From positions 1 through 64,000 of the forward strand of contig NZ_JAPSLK010000039.1 of assembly GCF_031180885.1 (NCBI RefSeq): 64,000 nucleotides of DNA. Direction: 5' to 3'. Below the pieces are notes generated by a model. The model saw nothing but the letters and a program-made list of their open reading frames with translations. It did not search any database and had not been told where the DNA came from. How positions within the stretch are numbered: the first letter of the stretch is position 1; each line of letters starts with the position of its first letter. This DNA comes from Saccharothrix sp. Lineage in GTDB: Bacteria > Actinomycetota > Actinomycetes > Mycobacteriales > Pseudonocardiaceae. Below are positions 47,779 through 56,568 of this stretch, in pieces. The position numbers were made by a program, and so were the translations under genes.

Positions 47779-49410
47779 GTGGACACGACCGCAAGTCTCG
47801 CCGAAGAACTGCTCGACCTGATGTCCCGCCTGTCTCCGCTGGGCGCGACCGTGTTCGGGCTGCCCGGCTACGACCACCTGCTCACCGACCACACGCCGGA
47901 CGCCGAGGCCGCCGCCCGGGTCAAGGCCGTCGACATCGCCGCCCGCGCGCGGGCCCTGCCCGACTCCGACGACCCGGTGACCCGGGCCGTGGTGGTCCAG
48001 CAGGCGGAGGCGACGGTCGACCTGCTCGACGCGCGGTCGGTCGAGTACACGATCAGCCCCTCGTTCTTCTCGGCGGCGGGCGAGGTCCTCAACGTCATGC
48101 CGATGACCGTGGTGAAGACGCCCGAGCAGGAGCAGGACTACCTGCGCCGGCTGGCCGCGATCCCGGCGTTCCTGCGGGTGGTCGGCGAGCGGCACGCCGA
48201 GGGCGCGGCGGCCGGGCGCCTGCCCGTCGCGCACCTGCGGGACGCCGCGGTGGACTACCTGGACCGGTACCTGTCCGCGCCGGAGGACCCGTTCGCCCGG
48301 GTCGGCGGGAGCGACGAGTTCAACGCGGCGCGCGACGAGCTGATCGAGGCCGAGGTGCGGCCCGCCTTCGCGGCCTACCGAAACCTGGTGGCGGGCCTGG
48401 AGGGCCGTCCGCTGGACAAGGTGGGCCTGTGCTGGCTGCCCGAGGGCGAGGCCGTGTACGCCGGTCTGGCGCGGGTGCAGACCAGCACCCAGCGCACGCC
48501 CAAGGAGCTGCACCAGACCGGCCTGGAGCTGATGGCGGCGCTGGCGGAGGAGTACGCCGAGGTCGGGTCGCGGGTGTTCGGGACGCGGGACGTGGCCGAG
48601 ATCTTCGAGCGGATGCGCAACGACCCGGCGCTGCGGTGGGGTTCCGAGGAGGAGCTGATCGAGGCGGCGCGCGCGGCCGTGACGCGGGCGGAGGAGGCCG
48701 CGCCGGCGTGGTTCGGTCGGATCCCGTCCAAGCGGTGCCTGGTCGAGCCGGTGCCCGAGGTGGACGCCCCCGGCGCGCCCACGGCCTTCTACGCGCCGCC
48801 GTCGATGGACGGCACCCGGCCCGGCACGTACTACGCCAACACGCACCGGGTGGAGGAGCGGTTCCGGTACCAGGCCGAGGCGATCGCGTTCCACGAGGCC
48901 GTTCCGGGGCACCACTTCCAGATCGTGCTGGCCCAGGAGCTGACCGACCTGCCCATGCTGCGCCGGGTCGCCACGGTGACCGGGTACCTGGAGGGCTGGG
49001 GCCTGTACTGCGAGCGGCTGGCCGACGAGATGGGGCTGTACTCCGACGACGTGGCCCGGCTCGGGATGCTGGCGATGGACTCCATGCGCGCCGGGCGGCT
49101 GGTCGTGGACACCGGGCTGCACGCGCACGGGTGGAGCCGGGAGCAGGCGATCGCGTACCTGGCCGAGAACACGCCGCTGGCGACCGTGGAGATCGAGTCC
49201 GAGGTGGACCGGTACATCGCGGCACCCGGGCAGGCCCTGTCGTACATGGTGGGGCGGTTGGAGATCCAGCGGATCCGGGCGGCGGCGGAGGCGGCGCTGG
49301 GCGACCGGTTCGACATCCGCGCGTTCCACGACCTGGTGCTGGGCGGCGGGCCGCTCCCGCTGGCCGTGCTGGACGAGGTCGTCCGCGACTGGGTGACCAC
49401 GCAAGGCTGA
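47779..49410 (+). CDS. DUF885-family protein, probable metallopeptidase
   Basis: 543 residues from GTG 47779. Full-length DUF885 with HEAVPGHHFQ at about residues 372-381 and the later helix GWGLYCERLADEMG, expected to supply zinc ligands as in thermolysin-like HExxH enzymes. No signal peptide. Longer and more typical than the first DUF885 gene at 14724. Located after the two-component system. Peptidase activity is an inference. Confidence 0.85.
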   Translation: MDTTASLAEELLDLMSRLSPLGATVFGLPGYDHLLTDHTPDAEAAARVKAVDIAARARALPDSDDPVTRAVVVQQAEATVDLLDARSVEYTISPSFFSAAGEVLNVMPMTVVKTPEQEQDYLRRLAAIPAFLRVVGERHAEGAAAGRLPVAHLRDAAVDYLDRYLSAPEDPFARVGGSDEFNAARDELIEAEVRPAFAAYRNLVAGLEGRPLDKVGLCWLPEGEAVYAGLARVQTSTQRTPKELHQTGLELMAALAEEYAEVGSRVFGTRDVAEIFERMRNDPALRWGSEEELIEAARAAVTRAEEAAPAWFGRIPSKRCLVEPVPEVDAPGAPTAFYAPPSMDGTRPGTYYANTHRVEERFRYQAEAIAFHEAVPGHHFQIVLAQELTDLPMLRRVATVTGYLEGWGLYCERLADEMGLYSDDVARLGMLAMDSMRAGRLVVDTGLHAHGWSREQAIAYLAENTPLATVEIESEVDRYIAAPGQALSYMVGRLEIQRIRAAAEAALGDRFDIRAFHDLVLGGGPLPLAVLDEVVRDWVTTQG

Positions 49411-49421
49411 TCCGACGTGGT

Positions 49422-49450
49422 GGCGGGGTGGGCGGATCACCCACCCCGCC
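49422..49450. terminator. Terminator between DUF885 and the tRNA
   Basis: ggcggggtggg / cccaccccgcc, perfect 11-bp stem with a 7-nt loop, between convergent DUF885 and tRNA transcripts. Confidence 0.65.
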
Positions 49451-49502
49451 GGACGATCTTGATCACCCGATGGTCGGGTGACGACGAAGGTCGCAGCAGT
49501 CG

Positions 49503-49575
49503 TGCCCCCGACGGGATTCGAACCCGTACTGTGACTCTTTTAAGGAGCCTGCCTCTTCCTTTGGGCTACGGGGGC
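49503..49575 (-). tRNA. tRNA with UAA anticodon and class I (short) variable loop
   Basis: 73 nt, perfect cloverleaf: 7-bp acceptor GCCCCCG/CGGGGGC with A73, D arm with one C-A mismatch and GG in the loop, anticodon stem GGCTC/GAGTC with loop CTTAAAA, 5-nt variable loop ACAGT, T arm ACGGG-TTCGAAT-CCCGT. CCA is not encoded. The anticodon is U-A-A, reading UUA (Leu). Bacterial tRNA-Leu normally has a long class II variable arm, so this is not an ordinary tRNA-Leu(UAA); its amino acid cannot be assigned from sequence. It lies 88 nt after the SagB-type gene on the same strand. Confidence 0.9.
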
Positions 49576-49662
49576 AGCGGCGAGCCTAAGCGGTTACGCA
49601 GCGTTCGTGGGGCTGGTTCGTCACAAGTCCCCCGCACGGCTCAATGCCAACCGCTATTGCGC

Positions 49663-50733
49663 TCATTCGGGTAATGGACCGAGCGCACTCATCCCGAGTA
49701 CTGCTTCGTGATAAGCGTCACACCCCAGTGCTTGTTCGACGAGTTCATCCCGCAATGCTGCGGTGAAGCCGATACCAAATCCCATTGCGGTAGCCACCAA
49801 ATACGCGGTTTGCGAGAGGTGACCCACATCCATTTGAACCACCCGGTACGCGCGAGATGTGTCATACCGCCACCGGGTCCGCTCCAACACCGCGGTGTAG
49901 GCGAGCACCACCGGAGCTTCACCCACCCAGCCCTGATCCCCCGCCGCCTCGGCCATCTCGGCCGGCGTCCAGCACACGCCCAGGGGCTCCAGCGCGTGCG
50001 CCAGGCCGTCGTAGTGGTGCCAGCCGGGGGCCAGGCCGTCCACGCCGCGCACGTGCGCGTAGATCTCCACCGGGTGCCGGCCGCCGCCGGACGGGCTGGT
50101 CTTGAACACCGTCCCGGTCCGCCCGATCCGCGACCGCACCGGCGACGGCGCGCCCAGCACCGCCAGCAGCTCGCCCAGCCGTTCCAGCGGCACCCGCCCC
50201 GGGCCGAAGTCGCGTGACGTGCGCCGGGACAGCAGCACGTCCATCAGCCCTTTCGATCCCCACGACGGGTCCCGCGGCAACCCGGGCAGCGGCACCACCG
50301 GGCCGCCGGTGCTGCGGAACGGCGCGGGCGGCGGGTCGCCCGCCATCTTCTCGTCCAGCAGGGCGTCGTGCTCGTCCGAAGCCTGGTAGGGGGCGTCGGC
50401 GAGGGTCCGGCTGGCGAAGTGGAAGTGCCGCGCCGACGCGCCCCACGCCCGCCACCCGGACAGCATCCGGCGCTCGGCCTCGTGCTCCGGCGACCCCTCC
50501 ACGACCAGCACGCCCGACTCGACCAGCTCGTCCAGCACCTTGCGCAGCGCGGTCCGGTCGGCCTCGCCGAGGGGCGCGAGCAGCTCGTCCACGTCGGTGA
50601 ACGCGGTGAACTTGCGGCACAGCAGCTCGGCGGTCTCGCTGATCGCGAACTGCCGGTGGTGGAGGTAGTCGTCCCACACCACGGTGCCGTCCTGGTAGAA
50701 CAGCGCCGCGTGCTCAGCGACCTTTACCCGCAC
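49663..50733 (-). CDS. SagB-type nitroreductase-fold flavin oxidoreductase
   Basis: 356 residues from GTG 50733. An N-terminal region (about 1-90) resembles the HTH/presentation part of SagB/ThcOx proteins; the FMN-binding domain (about 150-356) starts with SRRTSRDFGPGRVPLERLGE and has SPSGGGRHPVEIYAHV. SagB enzymes usually oxidise azolines made by a YcaO protein, but none is here. The gene overlaps the ATP-grasp gene by 20 nt. A TTA leucine codon lies three sense codons from the end (49672-49674). Its last 200 bases are less GC-rich than the rest. Followed by the UAA tRNA. Confidence 0.85.
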   Translation of the reverse strand: MRVKVAEHAALFYQDGTVVWDDYLHHRQFAISETAELLCRKFTAFTDVDELLAPLGEADRTALRKVLDELVESGVLVVEGSPEHEAERRMLSGWRAWGASARHFHFASRTLADAPYQASDEHDALLDEKMAGDPPPAPFRSTGGPVVPLPGLPRDPSWGSKGLMDVLLSRRTSRDFGPGRVPLERLGELLAVLGAPSPVRSRIGRTGTVFKTSPSGGGRHPVEIYAHVRGVDGLAPGWHHYDGLAHALEPLGVCWTPAEMAEAAGDQGWVGEAPVVLAYTAVLERTRWRYDTSRAYRVVQMDVGHLSQTAYLVATAMGFGIGFTAALRDELVEQALGCDAYHEAVLGMSALGPLPE

Positions 50734-51832
50734 CCATCAACTCCTTGAAACGCGCCGCCACCCACTCGTGCACGGCCTCGGACACCCGCTCGTCCTGCGC
50801 GCGGTGCTCGAACCACCGCCAGTCGCAGTTGACGTTGACCTCCAGGAACACGTGGTCGCCACCGGAGACGAGGAGGTCGAAGGCGGCGACCTGCAAGCGC
50901 CAGTGCCGCGCTAAGGCCAGCAGGCGGTCCGACAGGCGCGCCGGCACGTCCACCGGGGTCACGCGGACCGCTTCGGGGTCGACCCACAGCTGCGCCGGGT
51001 CCAGCTTGTCGACCTGGAACGCGAGGGTCTGCTCGCCCACGACGAACACGCGCAGCTCGGTCTCGGACGGCACGTACTCCTGCACGATGACCGGCGCGGA
51101 CTCGGGGACGTCGCCCGCGCGACTGGTCTCCAGCGGGCGCGGGAACAGGCCGTGCTGCATGCCCGGGCGGGGTTCGAGCAGGTGGCGGCCGGTGGTCTTG
51201 ACGATGCACCGCCCGCCGCCGGGCCGGGTGCGGCCGGGTCGGGTGGTCACCGCGGTGCGCGGGACGGTCAGGCCGAACGACGCCGCGTCGGACAGCTGGG
51301 TGAGCCGGTCCAGGTGGGCGGTGGCGCGGGCCGGGTTGACGTGCGCCCAGTCGCCGCGGGTGGCCAGCCAGTTGGCGACCGCGCCCCACTGGTCCACGGC
51401 GTAGGCGCCGGCCAGCGTGCCGGGTTCGACCTGGAGCGCGGAGAGTTCGAAGTGCCGGCGCCACACCAGCAGGGGCCGCAGCAGCCAGCGGTCCAGCTCC
51501 ACCAGGGGGGCGTCGGTGTAGACGGTGAACGGGAGGTCGACGCAGCGGTCGGCGTCGACGCGGGCCATGCGGATGCCGCGTTCGGCCAGCGCGATGGAGA
51601 GGGCGTTCATCTCCATGTCGGCGGCGCGGGCGAGGACCAGGACGCACGGCACGGGGCTGCCGTCGCCCTCGTCGACCATGCCGAGGCGGTGCACCTGCTC
51701 CTGGAAGTCCAGGTTCTTGGCGGGTGACCGGAAGATGTAGTCCTGACCCTGCAACAGCAGTGGGGTGGGCTTCACGGGCCGGACGGCCTCGGGTGGGGGA
51801 ACCAGGTCGCTCCCCCACCCGGAAGCGGACAT
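50714..51832 (-). CDS. ATP-grasp ligase, graspetide (MvdD/TgmB-like) type
   Basis: 372 residues from ATG 51832. The middle and C-terminal regions have the pattern of graspetide ligases: WAHVNPARATAHLDRLTQLS then GLTVPRTAVTT, CIVKTTGRHL, VIVQEYVPSETELRVFVVG and the Mg/ATP end VFLEVNVNCDWRWFE. Such enzymes activate side-chain carboxylates as acyl-phosphates to make ester or amide crosslinks in a peptide; ligation of an amino acid to a peptide end is an alternative. The peptide gene lies 3 nt upstream. One TTA codon (50912-50914, in LLALAR). Confidence 0.82.
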   Translation of the reverse strand: MSASGWGSDLVPPPEAVRPVKPTPLLLQGQDYIFRSPAKNLDFQEQVHRLGMVDEGDGSPVPCVLVLARAADMEMNALSIALAERGIRMARVDADRCVDLPFTVYTDAPLVELDRWLLRPLLVWRRHFELSALQVEPGTLAGAYAVDQWGAVANWLATRGDWAHVNPARATAHLDRLTQLSDAASFGLTVPRTAVTTRPGRTRPGGGRCIVKTTGRHLLEPRPGMQHGLFPRPLETSRAGDVPESAPVIVQEYVPSETELRVFVVGEQTLAFQVDKLDPAQLWVDPEAVRVTPVDVPARLSDRLLALARHWRLQVAAFDLLVSGGDHVFLEVNVNCDWRWFEHRAQDERVSEAVHEWVAARFKELMGAGKGR

Positions 51833-51835
51833 GAC

Positions 51836-51958
51836 TCAGTCGTCTTTCTTGCTGCGAAAAACCTTTCCGGCGGTGGCGTACTCGGCGGCGTACTCCGCCA
51901 GCGCACGGTCCTCGATCTCACCGCGGCGAAGCTGTGCGGCCAGCTCCTCAAGCGACAT
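51836..51958 (-). CDS. Putative ribosomal precursor peptide, 40 residues
   Basis: Start ATG 51958 is chosen because GAGAGG lies 9 nt upstream; longer starts give an implausible leader. The N-terminal half is amphipathic (MSLEELAAQLRRGEIEDRAL), suited to recognition by the enzymes; then a doubled AEYA motif (residues 21-28); then TAGKVFRSKKDD, which mixes Thr/Ser/Lys with terminal Asp residues, the residue types linked by ATP-grasp ligases. No cysteine, so SagB azoline chemistry is unlikely. Substrate status is inferred from gene order (3 nt before the ligase). Confidence 0.65.
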   Translation of the reverse strand: MSLEELAAQLRRGEIEDRALAEYAAEYATAGKVFRSKKDD

Positions 51959-51977
51959 CGCGGTCACCTCTCTCCCC

Positions 51978-52010
51978 ACTGGTGCGTCACACTTTTGGTG
52001 GCGCACCAGT
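51978..52010. promoter_or_regulatory. Inverted repeat upstream of the peptide gene
   Basis: ACTGGTGCG (51978-51986) and CGCACCAGT (52002-52010), perfect 9-bp arms separated by 15 nt, between the putative -35 and the start codon. It may be an operator or a 5'-UTR hairpin. Confidence 0.5.
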
Positions 52011-52036
52011 CGTAGTCTCGGGTTCACGTTACGCAA

Positions 52037-52042
52037 TGTCAA
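52037..52042 (-). promoter_or_regulatory. Putative -35 element of the peptide operon
   Basis: TTGACA on the minus strand at 52037-52042, in an unusually AT-rich stretch. A matching -10 is weak (GAGACT at 17-nt spacing, or TACGAC at 22). Confidence 0.35.
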
Positions 52043-52143
52043 GGTGACGCGCTGCCCATTACTCCTATTGGGGGCTTAAGTTACGAAGCTGGGCCAGACG
52101 GATGCTTGCCCACCACCACCAAACGGCGCAGTGGGCACCACAC

Positions 52144-53469
52144 TCAGCTCTTCGTGGCCCGGTCGAACTCCGCCTTCGGCTCGTGGATCTGCCCCAGTGC
52201 GACGACCTCACGACCCGAGAACAACGCCTGCGTCCAGTCGACGAACACTCGGAACTTGCGGTTCACCGTAGGCATGAACATGACGTGGTAGCTGCGGTGC
52301 ATGAACCAGGCGACAACACCCTTGAAACGCAGCCCGAACACGTCCGCAACACCCTTGTACAGGCCCAGGCCCGCGACGCTGCCGAGGTACTTGTGGAAGT
52401 AGTCCTTCGGCTTGCGGCCGCGCAGGGTGGCCACGATGTTCTTGGCCAGCAGCTTCGACTGCCGGATCGCGTGCTGCGCGTTGGGCACGCAGGTCGCGGT
52501 CGGGTCCTCCTCGGTGCGCGACAGGTCCGGCACCGCCGAGCAGTCGCCCGCCGCCCACACGCCGGGCAGGCCGACGACCTGCATGGCCGCGGTGCACTGC
52601 ACGCGACCGCGCGCGTCCAGCGGCAGGTCGGTGTTGCGCAGCATCGGGTTGGCCTTCATGCCGGCCGTCCAGATGATCGTGTCCGAGTCGAACTCGGTGC
52701 CGTCGTCGAGGACGACGTGGCCGTTCTCCATCGACTTGACCCGCGTGTCGAGGTAGCACTTGATGCCGCGCTTCTCCAGCTGCTGCACCGTGTAGACGCC
52801 GAGCTTGGCGCTCACCTCGGGCATGATCCGGTTGGTCGCCTCGACCAGGACCCAGTGCATGTCCTCCTGGCGCAGGCCCTCGTAGTAGCGCAGCGCGTAG
52901 CGGGCCATGTCCTCCAGCTCCGCCAGCGTCTCGATGCCCGCGAAGCCGCCGCCGATGACCACGAAGCTCAGCAGCCGCTTGCGCAGCTCCGGGTCGTTGG
53001 TGCTGGCGGCCTGGTCCAGCCGCGACAGCACGTGGTTGCGCAGGTAGATCGCCTCGCCGATGGTCTTCATGCCGATGCCGACCTCGGGCAGGCCCGGGAT
53101 GGGCAGGGTGCGCGAGATGGCGCCCAGCGCCGACACGAGGACGTCGTACTCGTACTCCTCGACGTGGCCGTCGGCCAGCTCGACCGTCACGGCCTTGCGG
53201 GCGTGCTCGATCTTGGTGGCGCGGCCGGTGACCACGTGGCAGCGCTTGAGGACCTTGCGCAGGGGCACGACGACGTGGCGCGGCTCGATCGAGCCCGCCG
53301 CCGCCTCGGGCAGGAACGGCTGGTAGGTCATGTGGGGCTGTGGGTCGATGACCGTGACCGACGCCTCACCGGAACGCAGCTTCTTCTGCAATCCCAGCGC
53401 GGTGTACATGCCGACGTACCCACCGCCGACAATCACGATCCGTGTGGGTTGCGACTTCACAGCAGCCAT
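52144..53469 (-). CDS. ndh: Type II NADH dehydrogenase
   Basis: 441 residues from ATG 53469. Single-subunit, non-proton-pumping NADH:menaquinone oxidoreductase on the membrane face. FAD motif IVIVGGGYVGMYTALGLQK at the N-terminus, second Rossmann motif FVVIGGGFAGIETLAELED, and TAGMKANPML / VWAAGDCSAVPDL for the FAD C-terminal site. C-terminal segments (GVVAWFMHRSYHVMFMPTVNRKFRVF) form the amphipathic membrane-binding part. The CxxC of two-domain relatives is absent. Matches Ndh of mycobacteria in size and motifs. Confidence 0.92.
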   Translation of the reverse strand: MAAVKSQPTRIVIVGGGYVGMYTALGLQKKLRSGEASVTVIDPQPHMTYQPFLPEAAAGSIEPRHVVVPLRKVLKRCHVVTGRATKIEHARKAVTVELADGHVEEYEYDVLVSALGAISRTLPIPGLPEVGIGMKTIGEAIYLRNHVLSRLDQAASTNDPELRKRLLSFVVIGGGFAGIETLAELEDMARYALRYYEGLRQEDMHWVLVEATNRIMPEVSAKLGVYTVQQLEKRGIKCYLDTRVKSMENGHVVLDDGTEFDSDTIIWTAGMKANPMLRNTDLPLDARGRVQCTAAMQVVGLPGVWAAGDCSAVPDLSRTEEDPTATCVPNAQHAIRQSKLLAKNIVATLRGRKPKDYFHKYLGSVAGLGLYKGVADVFGLRFKGVVAWFMHRSYHVMFMPTVNRKFRVFVDWTQALFSGREVVALGQIHEPKAEFDRATKS

Positions 53470-53651
53470 ACGCCTATGGTCGCACCGGAGGGTCGTTTCC
53501 GACGGGTCGTCAGGCCCCGTTGTGACCACGGTCGCCGGGTGATGAGCGACACTTGGCGCGCTGACCAGCGGCGGTGCCCCCGCCAAGGGCGAACCTGCTG
53601 AGAGGAACGATCCAGAAGCTCAGCTTCCGCTGAGTGGTCGAGACGCTTCTC

Positions 53652-54167
53652 TCAGCTCCGCCGGCGCATCAGGACCACCGCGCCGAGCACCAGACCGGCC
53701 GCGCACGCCAGTCCGATCACCTCAACGGCGGCGTCCGTCCGGCCGCCCGGCAAAAGGAGCACGACACCCGCCAAAGCGAGTACACCGGCCTGCACCGCGA
53801 CGTACCGCAGTGCCGCCGGGCGCAGTGCGGACGGGTGAATTCGGCTCCGGGTGGGTACGAGCGCTGCGTAAGCGCACAGCACGTGCAGCAAATGGACCAG
53901 CGCGACGAGCACGAGCACGCCGGGCCGCACCGGTTCGCCGCCGAGCACCACCAACGCGACCGGTGGATAGGCGACGAGGAGCGCGGCGGCGGCCGACGCG
54001 GGAATGGCGGCGGCCACGGCGGTCAGGCCGACGTACAACACCAGTGGAGTAATCGTCACCCCTTCGGCGTAAAGCACGCCGGCGGCGGCCAGGCCGACCA
54101 CTCCGACGGCCGCGCGGAACAGCCATCCGGGCCAGCCGCGGCGCAATTCGACCGTTCCCGGATTCAC
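53652..54167 (-). CDS. Polytopic membrane protein, last gene of the MoxR/DUF58 operon
   Basis: 171 residues from GTG 54167, overlapping the DUF58 stop (GTGA). About five hydrophobic segments (AAVGVVGLAAAGVLYAEG; LVLYVGLTAVAAAIPASAAA; PPVALVVLGGE; VLVLVALVHLLHVLCAYAAL; LALAGVVLLLPGG), ending in RRRS. No family is recognised. The neighbours imply a role in the same cell-envelope system. Confidence 0.75.
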   Translation of the reverse strand: MNPGTVELRRGWPGWLFRAAVGVVGLAAAGVLYAEGVTITPLVLYVGLTAVAAAIPASAAAALLVAYPPVALVVLGGEPVRPGVLVLVALVHLLHVLCAYAALVPTRSRIHPSALRPAALRYVAVQAGVLALAGVVLLLPGGRTDAAVEVIGLACAAGLVLGAVVLMRRRS

Positions 54168-55608
54168 CGCCGCACCCCCGGTCGAGCCGCTTCCCGCAGG
54201 ACCGTCGAGATCGCGGCGCCACGCGGGTCCCAGGTCACCACCGCCACCCCGTGCCGGCGCATGGCCTCCATCCGAACCTCGTGCTCCAGTTGCAGCACGC
54301 GCAGCGCGGCGGCCCCCCAGGGCGTCTCGCGGTCCGGTTTCAGGTCCGACGGCAGCACGTCCACCGCCAGCACCACGTGACCGCGCCGCGCCGCGTGCAC
54401 CGACAGCTCCGCGACGTCCGCGTCCAGGAAGGGCGACAACACGACCACCAGCGCCCCGTGCGGCAACTGCTCGCGCCGCAGCACGGGCCGTTGCGCCCAC
54501 CCCGCCGACCGCGCGCACACCACGAGCTGGTTGCGCAGCCGCAACAACTGCCGCCGACCGGCGCCCGGCCGCACCGACAACTCGGGTCGCCCCAGGTCCA
54601 CCAGGCCCACCCGGTCGCCCTGCCGCAGGTACCCGGCCGCCAGCGACGCCGCCGCCCGCACCGCCAGGTCGAGGCTCCCGCCGTCCCGGGTGGTCGCGTC
54701 TTGAGTCGCCACCGACCACGAGCCGACGTCCTGGTCGACGTCGAACCGGGTGTCCAGGGCCAGCACGACGTCCGCGTCCGCCTCCGCGTGGTGCTCCCGG
54801 ACGTGCAGCGCGCCCGCCCGCAGCGACACCCGCCAGTCGACGCGGCGCAGCCGATCACCCGGCTGGAAGGCGCGGATGTCCCGCAGTTCCACCGAATCCC
54901 CCGGCCGCCGCGCCCGGTGCGCGCCGACCAGACCGCGGGCGCGGGCGGGCAGCAGCCCGGCGGGCAGCCGGTGGACCGGCGGCAGGATCACCCGGCCCCG
55001 TTCGGCGGCGGTCACCGGACCGAACACCAGCAGCCCGTCCGGACCGGCCACCAGGTGGTCCGGGCGCAGGTCCACGCCCTCACCCCAGGAGTCGCGGCGC
55101 AGCACCACCTCGACCGACCGGGTGGTGGCGGGCAGCAGGTGCACCGGACCGGGCCCGGGCTCGTCCACCGGCAGCCGGATCGCGATCACCTCGGCCCCGT
55201 CGCCCGCGTCCACCTCGACCAGCGACTTCGCCGCCCCGACCGTGTTGGACGGCTCGCCTCCGGCTCGCGGCTCGGCCGCCCGAAAGTCGGCTCGTCGCGC
55301 CGCGTTTCCCGCCGATCGAAAAGCGTGATCGTCGGGAAAGGCGACGCGACGAGCCGACGGTGGCCTCGCACCCGTCCGGGACAGTCCGCGCACCGTCACG
55401 ACCGGTTTCCCGCCGACCTTGGTGACCAGCGCGATCAACGTGGACACCAGCAGCGGCGCGCCGAACAGCACCAGCTCGACCCGGTGGATCAACCCGCCGA
55501 CGACGACCAGCCCGACCCCGAGGGCCGCGCCGCGCACCAGGGCGTCCGTGGGGTGCCAGTGCGACCCGCGCCCGCCGGACAGGGCTTCCTTGATGCGCTG
55601 CCCGCGGT

Positions 55609-55612
<4 letters not shown>
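54164..55612 (-). CDS. DUF58-domain protein, with an in-frame palindromic insertion
   Basis: 482 residues from ATG 55612. Two N-terminal membrane helices (about 25-60), a beta-rich middle, the DUF58 core with FQPGDRLRRVDWRVSLRAG and REHHAEADADVVLALDT, and a vWA-like C-terminus. MoxR-DUF58 pairs act as chaperone-type systems for protein maturation or cell-wall processes. Residues about 85-120 (RTGARPPSARRVAFPDDHAF to NTVG) are encoded by the small palindromic element and interrupt the family alignment. The reading frame stays open through it. Confidence 0.85.
55255..55375. repeat. Small palindromic element, copy inside the DUF58 gene
   Basis: Outer arms gtcggctcgtcgcg (55286-55299) / cgcgacgagccgac (55345-55358), perfect; inner arms tttcccgccgatc (55305-55317) / gatcgtcgggaaa (55327-55339), one mismatch. 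Same inner hairpin and 5' flank (cgcctccggctcgcgg) as the element at 42692-42810, but different outer arms. It lies wholly within coding sequence. Confidence 0.85.

Positions 55613-56564
<952 letters not shown>

Positions 56565-56568
<4 letters not shown>

Noticed and set aside
49503-49575. Reading the tRNA as a stop-codon suppressor
   Set aside because: The anticodon is 5'-UAA-3', which pairs with the UUA codon; a suppressor of UAA would need UUA.
49503-49575. Calling it the bldA-type tRNA-Leu
   Set aside because: The variable loop has 5 nt and the acceptor and D-arm sequences are not those expected of a leucine tRNA, so I left the amino acid open.
49663-51958. Thiazole/oxazole-modified microcin cluster
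   Set aside because: SagB is present but there is no YcaO or E1-like protein and the peptide has no cysteine.
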